A stretch of DNA of 64,000 bases from contig NW_026947506.1 of assembly GCF_034190915.1 (NCBI RefSeq), positions 13,453,501-13,517,500 of the forward strand, in the 5' to 3' direction. A model generated the notes under the pieces. It had not been told where the DNA came from. It did no database searches and saw only the letters and a list, made by a program, of their open reading frames with translations. Source of the stretch: Cavia porcellus. Taxonomy: Eukaryota; Chordata; Mammalia; Rodentia; Caviidae. Position numbers and translations under genes: made by a program. Below are positions 34,106 to 46,770 of this stretch, piece after piece. Position 1 is the stretch's first letter, and every line of letters begins with the position of its first letter.

Positions 34106-37100
34106 ATGCAACAGCAGAGAGATAACATTCCTACAATTAACCAGCATTTAACAGTAATAACCATTAATGTAAATGGTCTCAATGCACCAATCAAAAGAAA
34201 CAGACTAGCAGAATGGATCAAGAAACAAAATCCAACCATATGCTGTTTACAGGAAACTCATCTAACCCAGAAGGACACTCACAGACTGAAAGTCAAAGGA
34301 TGGAAAACAATTCTTCATGCAGCAGGAATCCAAAAAAAGGCAGGAGTAGCCATTCTGTTTGCAGACAATGTGAACTTTAAACCAACAATGACCATAAAGG
34401 ACAAAGAAGGTCACTACATACTCGTAAGGGGAAAAGTCCAAGAGGAAGACATAACTATCTTAAATATATACGCACCAAACTCCAGAGCACCCAGTTATAT
34501 AAAACAATTATTAACAGAAATGAAAACTCAAATTATCAGTAACACAATTGTAACAGGAGACCTTAATACACCACTGACACCAAGGGACAGATCAACCAGA
34601 CAGAAAATGAGCAAAGAAATAACAGAACTGAATCATACCTGTGAACAAATGGGTTTGATAGACATATACAGAATGTTCCACCCAACAACATCAGAATACA
34701 CATTCTTCTCAGCAGTACATGGATCATTTTCTAAAATAGACCATATATTAGCTCACAGAACATATTTAAGCAAATGCAAAAGAGTTGAAATCATCCCTTG
34801 CATATTATCGGATCATAGTGCTCTGAAATTAGAAATTAATGATAAAAGATACTGCAAAAATTCCACAAACACATGGAAACTGAATAACACACTCTTGAGT
34901 AATCAGTGGGTCACAGAAGAAATTAAAGAAGAAATTAAACAATACCTAAAAGAAAATGAAAATGCAGATACAACTTACCGGAATCTGTGGGATGCAATGA
35001 AAGCCGTCCTGAGAGGAAAATTTATTGCACTGAGTTCCCACATCAGGAAAACAGAACGAATACAAATAAATAACTTGATGCTATGCCTCAAACAGCTAGA
35101 AAAAGAAGAGCAAGTCAAGCCCAAAACCAAAAGAGAGGAAATTATAAAAATCAGAGCAGAAATCAATGCAATAGAGACTAAGAAAACAATCCAAAGAATC
35201 AACGAATCAAAGAGTTGGTTCTTTGAAAGAATAAATAAAATCGATAAGCCTCTAGCCAACCTTATTTAAAAAAGGGAAGAAAAAGCTCAAATTCATGCAA
35301 TAAGAAATGAAAAAGGAGAAATCACTACAGACCCAATAGAAATACAGAAGATCATCAACACCTATTTCGAAAACCTCTACTCTCAAAAGTTTGATAACAC
35401 AGAAGAAATAGACAGATTCTTAGAAGCATATGAAGTACCAAAGCTAGATCAAGGGGATGTAAAACTGTTGAATAACCCAATCTCTGCTAATGAAATTGAA
35501 AATGTAATTAAGTCTTTACCCACCAAGAAGAGCCCAGGCCCAGATGGATTCACTGCAGAATTCTACAAGAAATACAAAGAAGACCTAATGCCGACACTCC
35601 TCAAACTATTCAATGAAATTGAAAGGGAAGCAATCCTTCCTAAGTCATTCCTGGAAGCAAATATTACTCTAGTACCAAAACCTGAGAAAGACCCAACTAT
35701 AAAAGAGAACTATAGACCAATCTCCCTAATGAACACAGATGCAAAAATCCTCAATAAAATATTGGCAAATAGGATCCAGCAAATCATCAAGAAGATTATA
35801 CACCATGACCAAGTGGGATTCATCCCAGGAATGCAAGGATGGTTCAATATATGTAAATCAATAAATGTAATCCACCATATCAATAAAGCCAAAAATAAGA
35901 ATCACATGATCATTTCTATTGATGCAGAAAAAGCCTTCGATAAGGTCCAACACTTATTCATGATAAGAACTTTACAGAAAATTGGAATAAATGGTCTTTA
36001 CCTCAATATAATAAAGGCCATTTATGACAAACCAACAGCCAGCATCATACTAAATGGCCAAAAATTGAAAGCCTTTACTTTAAAATCGGGCACAAGACAA
36101 GGATGTCCTTTATCACCACTCCTATTTAATATAGTACTGGAAGTACTAGCCAGAGCAATTAGGCAAGAAAGAGAAATAAAAGGGGTAAAGATAGGAAAAG
36201 AAGAAGTTAAATTATCATTGTTTGCAGATGACATGATACTCTACATAGAAGACCCCCTAAACTCCATTGAAAGACTCTTAGATACAATAAATAAATTCAG
36301 TAATGTGGCTGGATACAAAATCAATACTCAGAAATCAATAGCATTCCTATACATGAACAACAAAATCACAGAGAGGGAAATAAGAGAAACTGCACTCTTC
36401 ACATTAGCAAGCAAAAAAATGAAATATTTAGGAATTACTCTTACGACAGAAGTGAAAGACTTATACAGTGAAAATTATAATACACTGAAAAAGGAAATTG
36501 AAGATGATCTCAGAAAATGGAAAGACATCCCTTGCTCATGGATAGGAAGAACAAACATTGTGAAAATGGCCATTCTCTCAAAACTGTTATACAGATTCAA
36601 TGCAATCCCAATAGAAATACCATCAACATACCTTATAGATCTAGAGAAATCACTCCTAAATTTCATCTGGAACCAGAAGAGACCTAGAATCACAAAGGCA
36701 ATTCTAAGCAGCAAAGACAAAGCAGGAGGCATCACAATCCCTGACTTGAAGTTATACTACAAAGCAGCAGTAATAAAATCAACATGGTATTGGAATCAAA
36801 ACAGAGCCGAAGATCAGTGGAATAGATTATAAGATATAACCACAACTACAAACACACTCAACCACCTTATCTTTGATAAAGGAGCCAAGCAGGTTCACGG
36901 GAAGAACGACAGTCTCTTTAATAAATGGTGCTGGAAAAGCTGGCTCTCCATTTGCCGAAAACTAAAGCTAGACCCATGTCTATCACCATGTACTAAATTA
37001 AAATCTAAATGGGTCAAAGATCTGAGTATTAAAACAGAAACACTAAATCTATTGGAAGACAAATTAGGTAGAAACCTTGGAGACATAGGAGTAGGTAAAG

Positions 37101-37939
37101 AATTCATGAACAGGACTCAAATCGCACGGGAAATACTTCCCAGAATCAATAACTGGGACCACTTCTTATTAAAAAGTTTCTGCATGTCAAAAGAAATCTC
37201 CAGCATAGTGAAAAGAAAACCCACAAACTGGGAAAAGATTTTAGTGAACTTTCTCTCAGACAAGGGCCTCTTGTCTAAAACATATAAAGAATTAAAGAAA
37301 CTCAGACCTCCAAAATTCAAAGATCCAATCCAAAAATGGGCATCTGAGATGAATACGCAATTCTCAGATGAAGAAATGCAAATGGCAGATAAATACATGA
37401 AAAAATGCTCAACATCATTGGTCATTAGAGAAATGCAAATTAAAATGACACTGAGATACCATCTCACTCCTGAAAGAATGGCCAGGATCAAGAAAACCAA
37501 CAACAAATGCTAGAGAGGCTGTGGGGAAAAAGGAACTCTCCTGCACTGCTGGTGGGAGTGTAGACTGGTACAGCCTTTGTGGAGATCTGTCTGGAGATTT
37601 CTCAAAAAGTTGGGACTGGAAATCCCATTTATTCCAGCTATTCCACTTCTAGGCATATTCCCAGAAGAACTGAAAGCATCATAGCACAGTGATATATGTG
37701 CACCTATGTTTATAGCAGCACAATTTGTAATCGCCAGATCTTGGATACAACCCAAGTGTCCATCAACTGAGGAATGGATAAAAAAGTGGTGGTATTTCTA
37801 TAAAATGGAGTATTATTCAGCTATAAAGAAGGATCACATTGAGATATCTATCAATAAATGGGCGCAGCTTGAGACCATACTCATAAGTGAAATAAATCAA
37901 TCTCGCATGTGTGAATACCGAATAGTTTCCCTAATGTAA
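34106..37939 (+). pseudogene. LINE-1 ORF2 (L1-B), endonuclease-RT with three stops
   Basis: About 1,278 codons, full length for the family. The endonuclease part shows [18 protein letters not shown] and SDHSAL. The reverse transcriptase shows [28 protein letters not shown] and the catalytic LSLFADDMI (36220-36240). The C-terminal region follows. In-frame stops at 35267-35269 (Lys-type codon to TAA), about 36830 (Glu to TAA) and about 37511 (Trp to TAG) split it into readable pieces 34106-35269, 35468-36832 and 37052-37513. The first stop is shared with L1-F. Inactive as it stands. Confidence 0.92.
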
Positions 37940-39110
37940 TGATTCAAATATATAAAAATATGTGGTAATCATGATTCCCCATTAGGTGGCCTTGAAGCCT
38001 TATAAAGTTTTCACTCATTAATTAGAAAGGCTTTATTCTGGGCTTCTTGATATGGAAATATTTGAAGCTAGAGTATATGAAGTTTTATCCAAATATTTCA
38101 AGGAAAAAGACAGACACTATGGTAACTACTATTAAGTCGGGTTATATGGTGGTGAAGTACTAGGTTGCTGAAACAGTCATGCTTTGACCTCTATTGTTAT
38201 ATTGTTATGTCCTGTTTTATCTCAATCTCCCCCTTATTCTTTTAAAAAAATTAGTCATTTCTTATGTTTGTCTTAATTAAAGAAAAAATTTAAATAATTA
38301 GGATATATAAATAGTAACTCTTTTTGATTTCCTATTAACTTGTTTTGAAGTCCTGTAATACTCCCACGATCTTGTTTTGACTGATTAGACTCTGTTCCAT
38401 TCTATATGATAGTATCAAGTTTGAAGACATAGGCAACTACTTTGAAGGCAATAAGATTCACTAAGATACCCATTCTGGTTTGACTATTGTCTTCTTTGGA
38501 AGTCCTGTAATGTTTACAATGCCTAAGTTTTATTGGTCTTGTTCTCTACTGTTTTGTCCAACTTTATAATATCTAATGAGATAGACAATTCTTTTTAAGG
38601 AAACAAGAGACAACGTTGATAACCATTGTTGATAACCTTGTACTCTGTTCTACACCATGTGCTATGTCTATCCTTGGTTTTGACTGACAGCTTTGTTTTG
38701 CCATATTTGACTGTATTCTCTCCCCCCCCCAAAAAAACAAGTAATAAGCACTAAGGAGTAATAAAATCCAAAATGTGTAAATTTTGTTGTAAAAAAGAGA
38801 GGGAAAAAAAAGAAAAAAAAAGAAAAAGAGCTCTAACGGATATAACAGCAAGTGTGTTTAGGGGTGTTAATAAATAGCTGACTATATCAATGTTTTTGGA
38901 TCATTCAACACAGCTGTTTGCAGTCTCCCTGTTTGAATGTCCACTTTGTATTCTTTGATACTGTGATTTTAGCAACTATTTTCAAGATGATAATATGTAA
39001 TCTATTAACAGGTGATTTCTTACTGTTATGTTTTGTAGTTCTGTATTATGTGTACCCTTACACCGCTTTGTTTTGTTTTGTGTTTTTCTCTTTTTCCTCT
39101 TAAATAAAAA
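37940..39110 (+). mobile_element. LINE-1 3'UTR (L1-B)
   Basis: About 1.2 kb, T-rich, ending in TTAAATAAAAAAAA. Homologous 3'UTRs end L1-A and the two ORF2-less elements, showing that all belong to one LINE-1 lineage. Contains a C-run followed by an A-run near 38722-38737. Confidence 0.85.
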
Positions 39111-39127
39111 AAAATTCAAATTGCACT

Positions 39128-40687
39128 TTCATGACACTGGGGCATAATAAGAGAAAATCAAAATTAGATCTCAAGTATGGAACACAGAAAAGGGTTGACA
39201 AGGATGTGGAATACTGATTGTTGACAGAGCTGGTGTTATTCTTCTCAAGGAAGAAATTAGAAGCCAACTTTAACTTCATGCTTACCCTAAGAACTAACTG
39301 ACTTTCAGTGAAAATCCTCTCTGCTGTAAGTCCTGCTACTGGCACCCTGCATCCTGCCAGTCGCTTCTATATCCTTTCCATGCTCCTATGATCCACCCTA
39401 AGCAGAAAACCCTTCATGCCTAAATACTGATATCCCTGCACAATTTCTATTTAGGGCTTCTCCTTTCCACCACTTAGTAAAGGCCATTGCACAGCATTTC
39501 CATATTTAAACAATGTCTATGATCAGCCAAGCTGTTAAATGAGCTGTTAATTCAGAGATGACACCCGTATTCCTTTCCATTCAGAAGAATATCACGTGTA
39601 TATGTCCATGCAAATGCCTTAATTTTAGGTGTCACCTAAATAATTGTGTTCACAAATTCTTTTGCATTATTCTGTATGATGAACAGGAATTTACCAGGTG
39701 TTTGGGAAGCCTTCCTCCACTGAGGCACATCACTACACATCTTTGAATTCTCAAGACCTTTGCCATCACCTTTCATGAGCATGGAAACATGAGAACATTG
39801 TATAAATTTAGGTGATCACTATAAATACATAAAAAGCACAAGTTTAAGGAGAACAGTTGTGGCTATGAGGTTCTGTATCACAGACATTTATAAAGTTCTG
39901 GCTTCCAGATCTGTTGCTGACAGGAATGAGAGCAGAGACCTAGCTTACTACAGCTGCATGCAGCTCGAAACTACATCGGAATCAGGGTCTCCCCATGTCC
40001 CTTCCTGTGCCCAGACTGTTGGAGGAGCAGGGCAGCAGGCGATTTCAAAAATGGCATTGTGGCCTGGTGGTGTCACAGTGATGACAGCATTCTCCGGACC
40101 CAGAACTGTCCTGGCCCCAGCGAGAGGTAAAAGGGACAGAGGATGAATCACTGCTAGCCCTAGAGGACCTCAGAGTCTGAGGCTAAGCATGCAGGCTCTA
40201 CACCGCACAGCTGCTTCTCACCACTTCTAACTGGTCTCAACCTGATTCCACCCCATTTCACTGCTCCCATCCCATAACATCACCATTCCGTAGCTTGGAG
40301 GTCTCCCAGGTTCTTTCTAAGCAGTCCACAGCACACAGAAGCCACAAATCGCGGTCTAGCAAATATCTAGCTCTCCCTTTTTTTGCCCCAGACTCGCAAC
40401 TGACTCCATGACACCGGAAGAGACCGCCTACCTTAGCCCCGCTGATTGGACAGTTCTTACAGCCCGCCTCTTCAGCACTGATTGGTTCCTGCTTTTCTGC
40501 TCCTCTTCCCCACCAATAATTACAGGAAAAAAACCCTACCCTATAACTGTGGATCCCCAATGAAAGATCCTGGAGACTACTGGGGCTGGCTGTTTTCTGC
40601 AATGTTGACGTCAGCTCCTCTGATGGGTATTTGCACTGAAGGGCTTTACCTCAGCCCTTGTTTTTTCCCCCAAACCCATTTTATTTC
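39128..40687 (-). other. KZFP intron 1 and promoter region, copy 2
   Basis: Tandem paralogue of 29976-31725 in the same orientation, better preserved at its right, promoter end. No KRAB or finger exon belonging to this copy lies downstream on the minus strand; L1-B and then copy 1 follow instead. The copy ends at an A18 run (40688-40705). Confidence 0.65.
40395..40500 (-). promoter_or_regulatory. KZFP core promoter (copy 2), well preserved
   Basis: On the minus strand in order: CCAAT (40485-40481), GC box (40468-40463), CCAAT (40449-40445) and an ETS-type TTCCGG (40419-40414), within locally CpG-containing sequence. An ATG follows at 40409-40407, but its frame is short. Such a compact CCAAT/GC/ETS arrangement is typical of housekeeping-like zinc-finger gene promoters. 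Activity is inferred only. Confidence 0.55.
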
Positions 40688-40789
40688 AAAGATAAAAAAA
40701 AAAAAAAAAAAGTGGTCCGGGGTTTTACCTCAGCAGCATAAGAGCCTCCCTGACAAGCTCCAGGTCGTGCATTCCATCCAAGATCTAGC
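40688..40789 (+). mobile_element. A-run and tRNA-SINE fragment
   Basis: An A18 run is followed by 'ggtccggggttttacctcag', 'cagcataagagcctccctga' and 'caggtcgtgcattccatcca', a diverged copy of the tRNA-derived SINE at 53522. It abuts the 3' end of L1-C. Confidence 0.55.
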
Positions 40790-43075
40790 TACCACAAACT
40801 GTGGTGCTATAAACATGGGTGCACATATATCATTGTGGAATGATGATTTTTATTCTTTTGGGCAGATACCCAGAAGGGGAATAGCTGAGTTGAGTGGTAC
40901 CTGTAGACCTAGTTTGTGTGGAATCTCCACACTGATTTCCACAGTGGTTGCATTACCACCAACAATGGAGAAGGGTTCCTTTGTCCCCCATTACCCCTCT
41001 AGCATTCATTATTGCTTGATTTCTTGACAGTAGGCATTTTTTCTGGGGCAATGTGAAATCTCAGTGTTGTTTTAATTTACAATTGTTAAATGATGAGTGA
41101 TGTAGAACATTTTGTCACATATTTATTTGCTGTTTTATTTCTTCATCTGAGAACTGTGTATTTGACCTCAAATGCACATTTTTGGATTGGGTCTTTAAAT
41201 CTGGGAAGACTGAAATTTTTGAGTTTTCAGTGCTCTCAATAGTAACACTTTGTCTGAGGAACAGCTGGCAAACATTTTCGCCCACATTGTGGGTTGTTTC
41301 TCCACTCTGTTGGTGGTTTCTCTTGATGTTAAAAAGCTTTTAATTAGGGTGAGATCCCACTTAATTCTCTGTGATTGTTCCTGTTCAATCCATGTTTTCT
41401 GCATGAAGTCTTTGCTTACATCAATGTCTTCAAGAGTTTTACTTACTCTATCTTCCAGCAGATTTAATGTTTCTGTTTTCATGTAAGATCTTTGATCTAT
41501 TCTCATCCTAGCCTAATACACATTGAAAGATATGGGTCCAGTTCTAATATTCAGCCTGTGTAGAGCCTGTTTTTCCAGCACTATTTATTAAAGAGGTTGT
41601 CTTTCTTCCAGTGATTGTGTTTGGCACTTTTGTCAAAGATAAGATGGTTTACTGTGTCTGGAGTTGTTTCTCCATCTTCTAATTTGTTCCTTTGATCTTT
41701 GGGTCTGGTTTTGTTTTGTTTTGTTTTTTGTCAGTACCACACCTTTTTATCACAATACCTTTATAGTGTAATTTCAAGTGAGGGATTTTGATGAACCCTA
41801 TCTTCTTTGTTACCAGGATCACCTTTGCTATGCTAGGTCTCTTCTGGTTCCAGATGAATTTTAGGATTTATTTTGTGTAATTCTTTGACATATGCTATTG
41901 GGATTTTGTTTGGGATTGCCCTGAATCTGTACAATAGCTTTGGAAGTATGGCCAATTTCACTATATTGAATTTTCCTACCAAAGACTATGGGATAGCTCT
42001 CCAATTTATAATATCTTCTTCAATCTCCTTTTCGAGAGGACTGTAGTTTTCAGTGTAGAGGTCGTTTACATCCTTTGTTAGATTGATTCCTAAGTATTTC
42101 ATTTTGTTGGATGCTATTGTAAAGGTTATTGTTTCCTTGATTTCTCTTTCCATGAGTTTTTTATTCCTGTATATGAAGTCTACTGATTATTGACTGTTGA
42201 CTTTGTAACCAGCTACATTACTGAATTTGCTTATTAAACTAGAAGTCTTTTTAGGGTCTTCTAAATAGAGGATCATGTTTTCTGCAAATAATGATAGTTT
42301 AAGATTTTCCTTTCCTATCTTTTTTCCTTTTATTTCTTTCTCTTGTCGAATTGCTCCAGGTAGTTTCCAGGACTGTATTGAATAAGAGTGGAGACCGTGG
42401 ATATGCTTGTTTTATTCCTAATTTTAGAGTGAAAGCTTTCAGTTTTTGTCCACTTAGAATGAGGTTAACTGTTGGTTTATCATAAAAGGCTTTTATCAGA
42501 TTCAGATAAAGGTCATCTCTTCCAATTTTTATAGGGTTTTTATTATGAATAGGTGATGGACTTTGTCAAAATCTTTTTCTGCATCTATTGAAATGATCAA
42601 ATGATTTTTGCTTTTGGATTTGTCAATACGGTGTATTATATGTATGGATTTATGTATGTTGAACCACACCTGCATCCCAGGGAAGAATTCCACTTGATCA
42701 TGATGTACAATCTTCTCGATGATGTTCTGCAGTCTGTTTGCTAGTATCTTATTGAGGATTTTTGCTTCAATGTTCATTAGGCAGAATGGCCTGTGATTCT
42801 CTTTCTTATTTGGATTCTTCTCTGGTTTTGGTATCAGGGTCATGCTTGCTTCCAGAAATGAATTGGGAAGTACCATTTCCCATTTGATTTCATTAAAAAG
42901 TTTGAGAAGTAATGGTGTTAGGTCTTCTCTAAATTTCTTGTTTATCCCTGTCATTTCTTGGCTGCCCTTATTTTGTTTCAGGGCTCAGTGGACTCTTTCC
43001 ATAATGGGCTGCAAACGTTTTCAGGATTCAAGTTCTATCATCCAGGGATGAAAGAATCTCCTGATGTCAGAAAAC
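40790..43075 (-). mobile_element. Older LINE-1 fragment (L1-C), minus strand
   Basis: On the minus strand it covers part of ORF2 from about the start of the reverse transcriptase (43075) to near the ORF2 3' end (40790). It is more diverged than L1-A, B and F, and broken throughout. Several ORF2 pieces are readable, for example 41195-41506 and 42529-42954. No A tail remains at the 40790 end. Confidence 0.8.
42529..42954 (-). pseudogene. LINE-1 RT fragment of L1-C
   Basis: 141 codons with [20 protein letters not shown] and [16 protein letters not shown], matching LINE-1 reverse transcriptase N-terminal motifs. The catalytic FADD-equivalent lies downstream (about 42270-42290) in another frame. 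Confidence 0.85.
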
Positions 43076-44491
43076 ATGCTGAGCCCAGGCCAGGATGGGA
43101 CACAACAGAATAGAGGGTAGGAAGGCCATGTGAGAGGCAGCAGACTTCATTCTCAAGATTTTCACTATTATCTCTATTAATTTTCCACCTAGAAACCCAG
43201 TATGTGAACATAAAAGACCACAGTTACTGTGTAAAGTGAAGACATTACATTTAAATGATAGTAATGGTCTGCAACAGAATAAAGAAAAGCAAACATCAAT
43301 TCTCCAAGACAAGTTTGCTACTCATTCAGACTCATAAAAATGCTGAATTCTAAAAGTGATCATATTGTGAAGCATGGGGTTGACAATTATTGCTTAAATG
43401 GAACCAAATTCCTAATCCAATTAAACATTTCCTTCTGAAGAATCAGGGACACCTAAAGACTTCACACTCTGAGTTCCCCTTGCCCTATAGTCCCCTTGTC
43501 ACAAAATTGACACTCTGCTCTTCAGTATTTTAATATTCCTAGAAGTCATATATTCCCTAATGCCTGGTGATTCATTTGTTAACAACTTTTTGCCTTCAGA
43601 AATGTGTAGGATATTAGTATGATCACTTCTATATGTATCTGTTGCAGCCATGTGAGTTGGAAGCCATGAACCAAATCTGGTCCCTGGATCCTTCCTCTCA
43701 GGCTCTGAAACTGTTCTCTGGCTCCTTGGCCTCATAAAGAAAAGTTACCTTTTCCTTCTCACTTCTATTTTCCAAGATGTTTATGCTTTGGAAGCAATCA
43801 AAACCAAATTTCCCTCATGGAAACAATGAGATAAAAAATATACTTTTATTAAATTCTGTAAGTCAGATATTTTGTACCTGTATAAAATTAAAGAAATAAA
43901 TATCTAATATAATTCAGCTAGGTGTATATCCTAAATAATCTTCCAAATGCATTAATTCATTCTTCAACTAATTATGTAAATAGTTTTTAATCTATGAAAC
44001 CCTGACAGTTTTTTAGCATGTATCTATTTCAGTTTGACTCCAGCAATTTTTTGCAGATCAAAACCACTAATTTCCTGTACAATCCATTCTCTGCCAAGCA
44101 GAAATAATAGGCATCCAGTGAGGAATTCATGGCTAAAACAAATGAACTGCTAGAAACACCTAGAATCATATTACATAGTACTTAGCAAGGAGATGGAGGC
44201 CTCCTTTATTATCCACCAATTTCACTTGTAAGTACTACCTTAGAAAAGTTATGCAGAATACTCACAATGATATAAAGAGGTGTATAATCATGCCTTCTGA
44301 GAAATCACTCTAATACCCCTCAATATATTAATAAGGTAGCATATGTTGATATGGTAATAATATGTTGATAAGGTAGCAATATATTTGTTGATAGGTAACA
44401 TAACACTTCCATCTACAGATAAAGAAAAGTTTACATGCAGTAAACTTTTCAGGAAACATACAGTTATCCTATCTGGAAGTTAATTTTCTAT
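43076..44491. other. Unassigned AT-rich stretch
   Basis: No gene or named repeat recognised. A short degenerate direct repeat built on 'atatgttgat' occurs at 44341-44400. Confidence 0.5.
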
Positions 44492-44915
44492 TGGGTCCTA
44501 TCCCTAAATCTCCAGTCCCCAAACAAGTGCACAGCAAAGGACCAAAAGAATGAGACAAGTGACATTGTCTTGAGGGCAGCAGGAAGAGTGAAATACTCTT
44601 TAGAGCTCATAACTCTGCTAGCAAGCCAGCCACCTGTAATTAGGCAGCCCATATTTAATCAGAACAAGCAAGGAACTGAATGGACAATGGTAAAAAAAAA
44701 AAAAAAATACCTGAGCAGGCTCCTGGGAGAGCTTGAAGGAACCCACAGAGCAACAGATAATTCTAATTTAAAAAACTATACAGGAAATCTCCAGGTGGCC
44801 TCAGCTGTGGCCTATCTTGTTCTTTGAGGGGTCTCCTCATTCTCAGTTCAGTCAAGCCCAGGCCACACCACAGACCTGCACTTGTATTCAGCTTCAACCC
44901 TTTCCAAAATCTCTC
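44492..44915 (-). repeat. 3' LTR of minus-strand class II provirus
   Basis: Aligns with the other class II LTRs ('gaatgagacaagtgacattg', 'cagaacaagcaaggaactga', 'aaatctccaggtggcctcag'). It contains an expanded A15 run at about 44693. At its right end a T24 run separates it from internal sequence. Confidence 0.65.
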
Positions 44916-44921
44916 TCTCTC

Positions 44922-44946
44922 TTTTTTTTTTTTTTTTTTTTTTTTT
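44922..44946 (-). repeat. Long T/A homopolymer
   Basis: About 25 T in a row (A on the minus strand) next to a short CT repeat. It sits where the polypurine tract/LTR boundary is expected and could be an expanded purine tract. Confidence 0.8.
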
Positions 44947-46320
44947 ACTCCCAGCATGGGTGGCCACCTCATGGTGGGCAAGCATTGAGGAGAACTCCAA
45001 TTTAAACTCATCATAATCTATCAGTTCATAACAGGAGTCAGTTACCAGCAAAGCCAGCAATTGTCAGAGGATGTTAGTGATTCGAGCTTCCCCCAGATCC
45101 AACATTTTACATTGCAATGTACCTCCAGAGGCCAGACTTTTCTGCAGGAGGTTGAAGACCAAGCTAACATGAGACCTGCATTAACTACAATCAGTTCCTT
45201 ACTTCCTATTAAGGACACTTAGGTCTTCTGAGGAGTTATCTTAGAACCATGCATAGCACCTCACGGCTCTTCTGTCAGTGTCAGTCACCTAGAAAAGTCA
45301 CAGCCATTCCTTGACCAAGTTGCTCTTTGTGAAAGCTTAGGAAATTTTTCTCCTGGTGACTCCCCTTAGGCACTCCTTGCATTGAAGGTGACTTTCCTCT
45401 GTGGTCTCATAATCTTCTTGATGAGACAACCAGGGACTCACAGAGTATCTTAGAATGATGCAATTAGAGGTTATTTTATATCCTGGGTCTCCACCAACCT
45501 TGAAGTGGGGCTGGGGCCAAAATATTGGCTATCAATTTAGCCTATCTGTCTCTCTAAGTTTTGGCTTCTAAACCTTAGCTGTTGAACATCCAGAAGAAGT
45601 TTTTTGTAACAATACAATATATTAGAGGCAGTAAGCTTAACATTACTATTTTTTCTAAACATGGAGCAACTTAGAACATTAAATGAACCCTGTTTTCTTC
45701 TATCCATGGACGTTTTAGCATTTGAATATGTAGAGTGTTAACAGTTGCATATTTTACATAGTGTATCAGGAATCAGAACCACACATAGTACTGCATCATG
45801 ACAATCATGAGATTCTTGCAACAATCTAAATTTCTGTTTTGACATAAAATATCCCTTTCAGTCATCACCCTTATCTAATACACAAGAAGTTTTTTGTGTA
45901 TTATTGACCAACTTATTGATCTTTAGTTGAATATGAATCTCAAAATTTTGGTATTAGCAGAGGTGTGCACATGACACAAAAATCTGTTACCACAAGTAAT
46001 CCCCATTTTACAATCACTGAGTCCAGAAATATGCATATATGCAATACATCATGAAGTTGGTTACAATCAACTGTCATAACCATGTGAAACCTTTATACAG
46101 GCATCTTCAAACCAAAAATATGTATTACTTCTTTTGATAATGACCAATGTGAACATTTAAGAATGCATTTCATAAATTTATTTGAGGTGTCTCCTATAAT
46201 GCTCTGGAGATCACTGAGGTCTCTAATCAATTAACAAGAGCTGGTTAAAAATGTTACCAGACAGCTACTTTCTTATTTATCAATCAGAGCTTGGTCCAGC
46301 AATCTCACTGCTAAGGGACT
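44947..46320 (-). mobile_element. 3' internal region of minus-strand provirus
   Basis: Collinear with plus-strand 8040-6665. No open frame of note. The left half includes 'gctgttgaacatccagaaga' near 45580, matched at 7395. Its right edge is the target site of the ORF2-less L1. Confidence 0.6.
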
Positions 46321-46609
46321 TTGTTTATTTATTTATATTTTTAAATTTATTTTTATTTAAAGAAAGACAAAACAAAACAGAAAACAGGGAGACATAGTAC
46401 ATACTTTCAAAGAAAAAAATGAACAGTAATAAATCACGTTTGTGTTTACATATTGTCCTCTTACAAATAATTGTTCAAGATACAAAAGTGGAACATATAA
46501 ATGGGAATTCAAACAGGGAGAGTACAAATAGTTCTGTTGAACTATCTAATAAAAACTAAGTAATATGGCTATCAATACTATACACTTAAAAATGTATATA
46601 TTTATCCAT

Positions 46610-46747
46610 CTGAGTTCCTGAAGATATTGCTTCATGTCTACTGGTGCCGTGTCTGATATTGCATGTTTGCTGTCCTCATTCTCCTTTGCATTTACTTTTC
46701 CTAGGTACATGGTCTCATGATTGGGGAATGGGAACACTTTCTTTTGA
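46610..46747 (-). repeat. 138 bp duplicate of ORF1 start within 3'UTR
   Basis: Matches 49024-49161 with a single mismatch seen (gccg versus gctg), in the same orientation. The rest of the element is far more diverged from copy D, so this duplication is recent or was maintained by conversion. It ends exactly at the palindrome at 46747-46770. Confidence 0.85.
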
Positions 46748-46770
46748 AACTCAACATTTATGTTGAGTTT
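46747..46770. repeat. Perfect 11-bp inverted repeat (hairpin)
   Basis: Arms aaactcaacat and atgttgagttt separated by tt. It borders the 138 bp duplicate. Confidence 0.9.

Larger units (their letters stand above)
32841..39110 (+). mobile_element. Near-complete LINE-1 (L1-B) with target-site duplication
   Basis: About 6.27 kb, flanked by the direct repeat aaaattcaaattgcact at 32824-32840 and 39111-39127, the hallmark of target-primed reverse transcription. Its 5'UTR begins just downstream of the monomer region, so the promoter is truncated. ORF1, ORF2 and a ~1.2 kb 3'UTR follow. Removing it rejoins the left edge of the zinc-finger duplication copy 2. Confidence 0.93.

Noticed and set aside
41250..41486. 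Plus-strand open frame starting MSEEQLANIFAHIVGC
   Set aside because: Antisense of LINE-1 ORF2 C-terminal sequence in L1-C.
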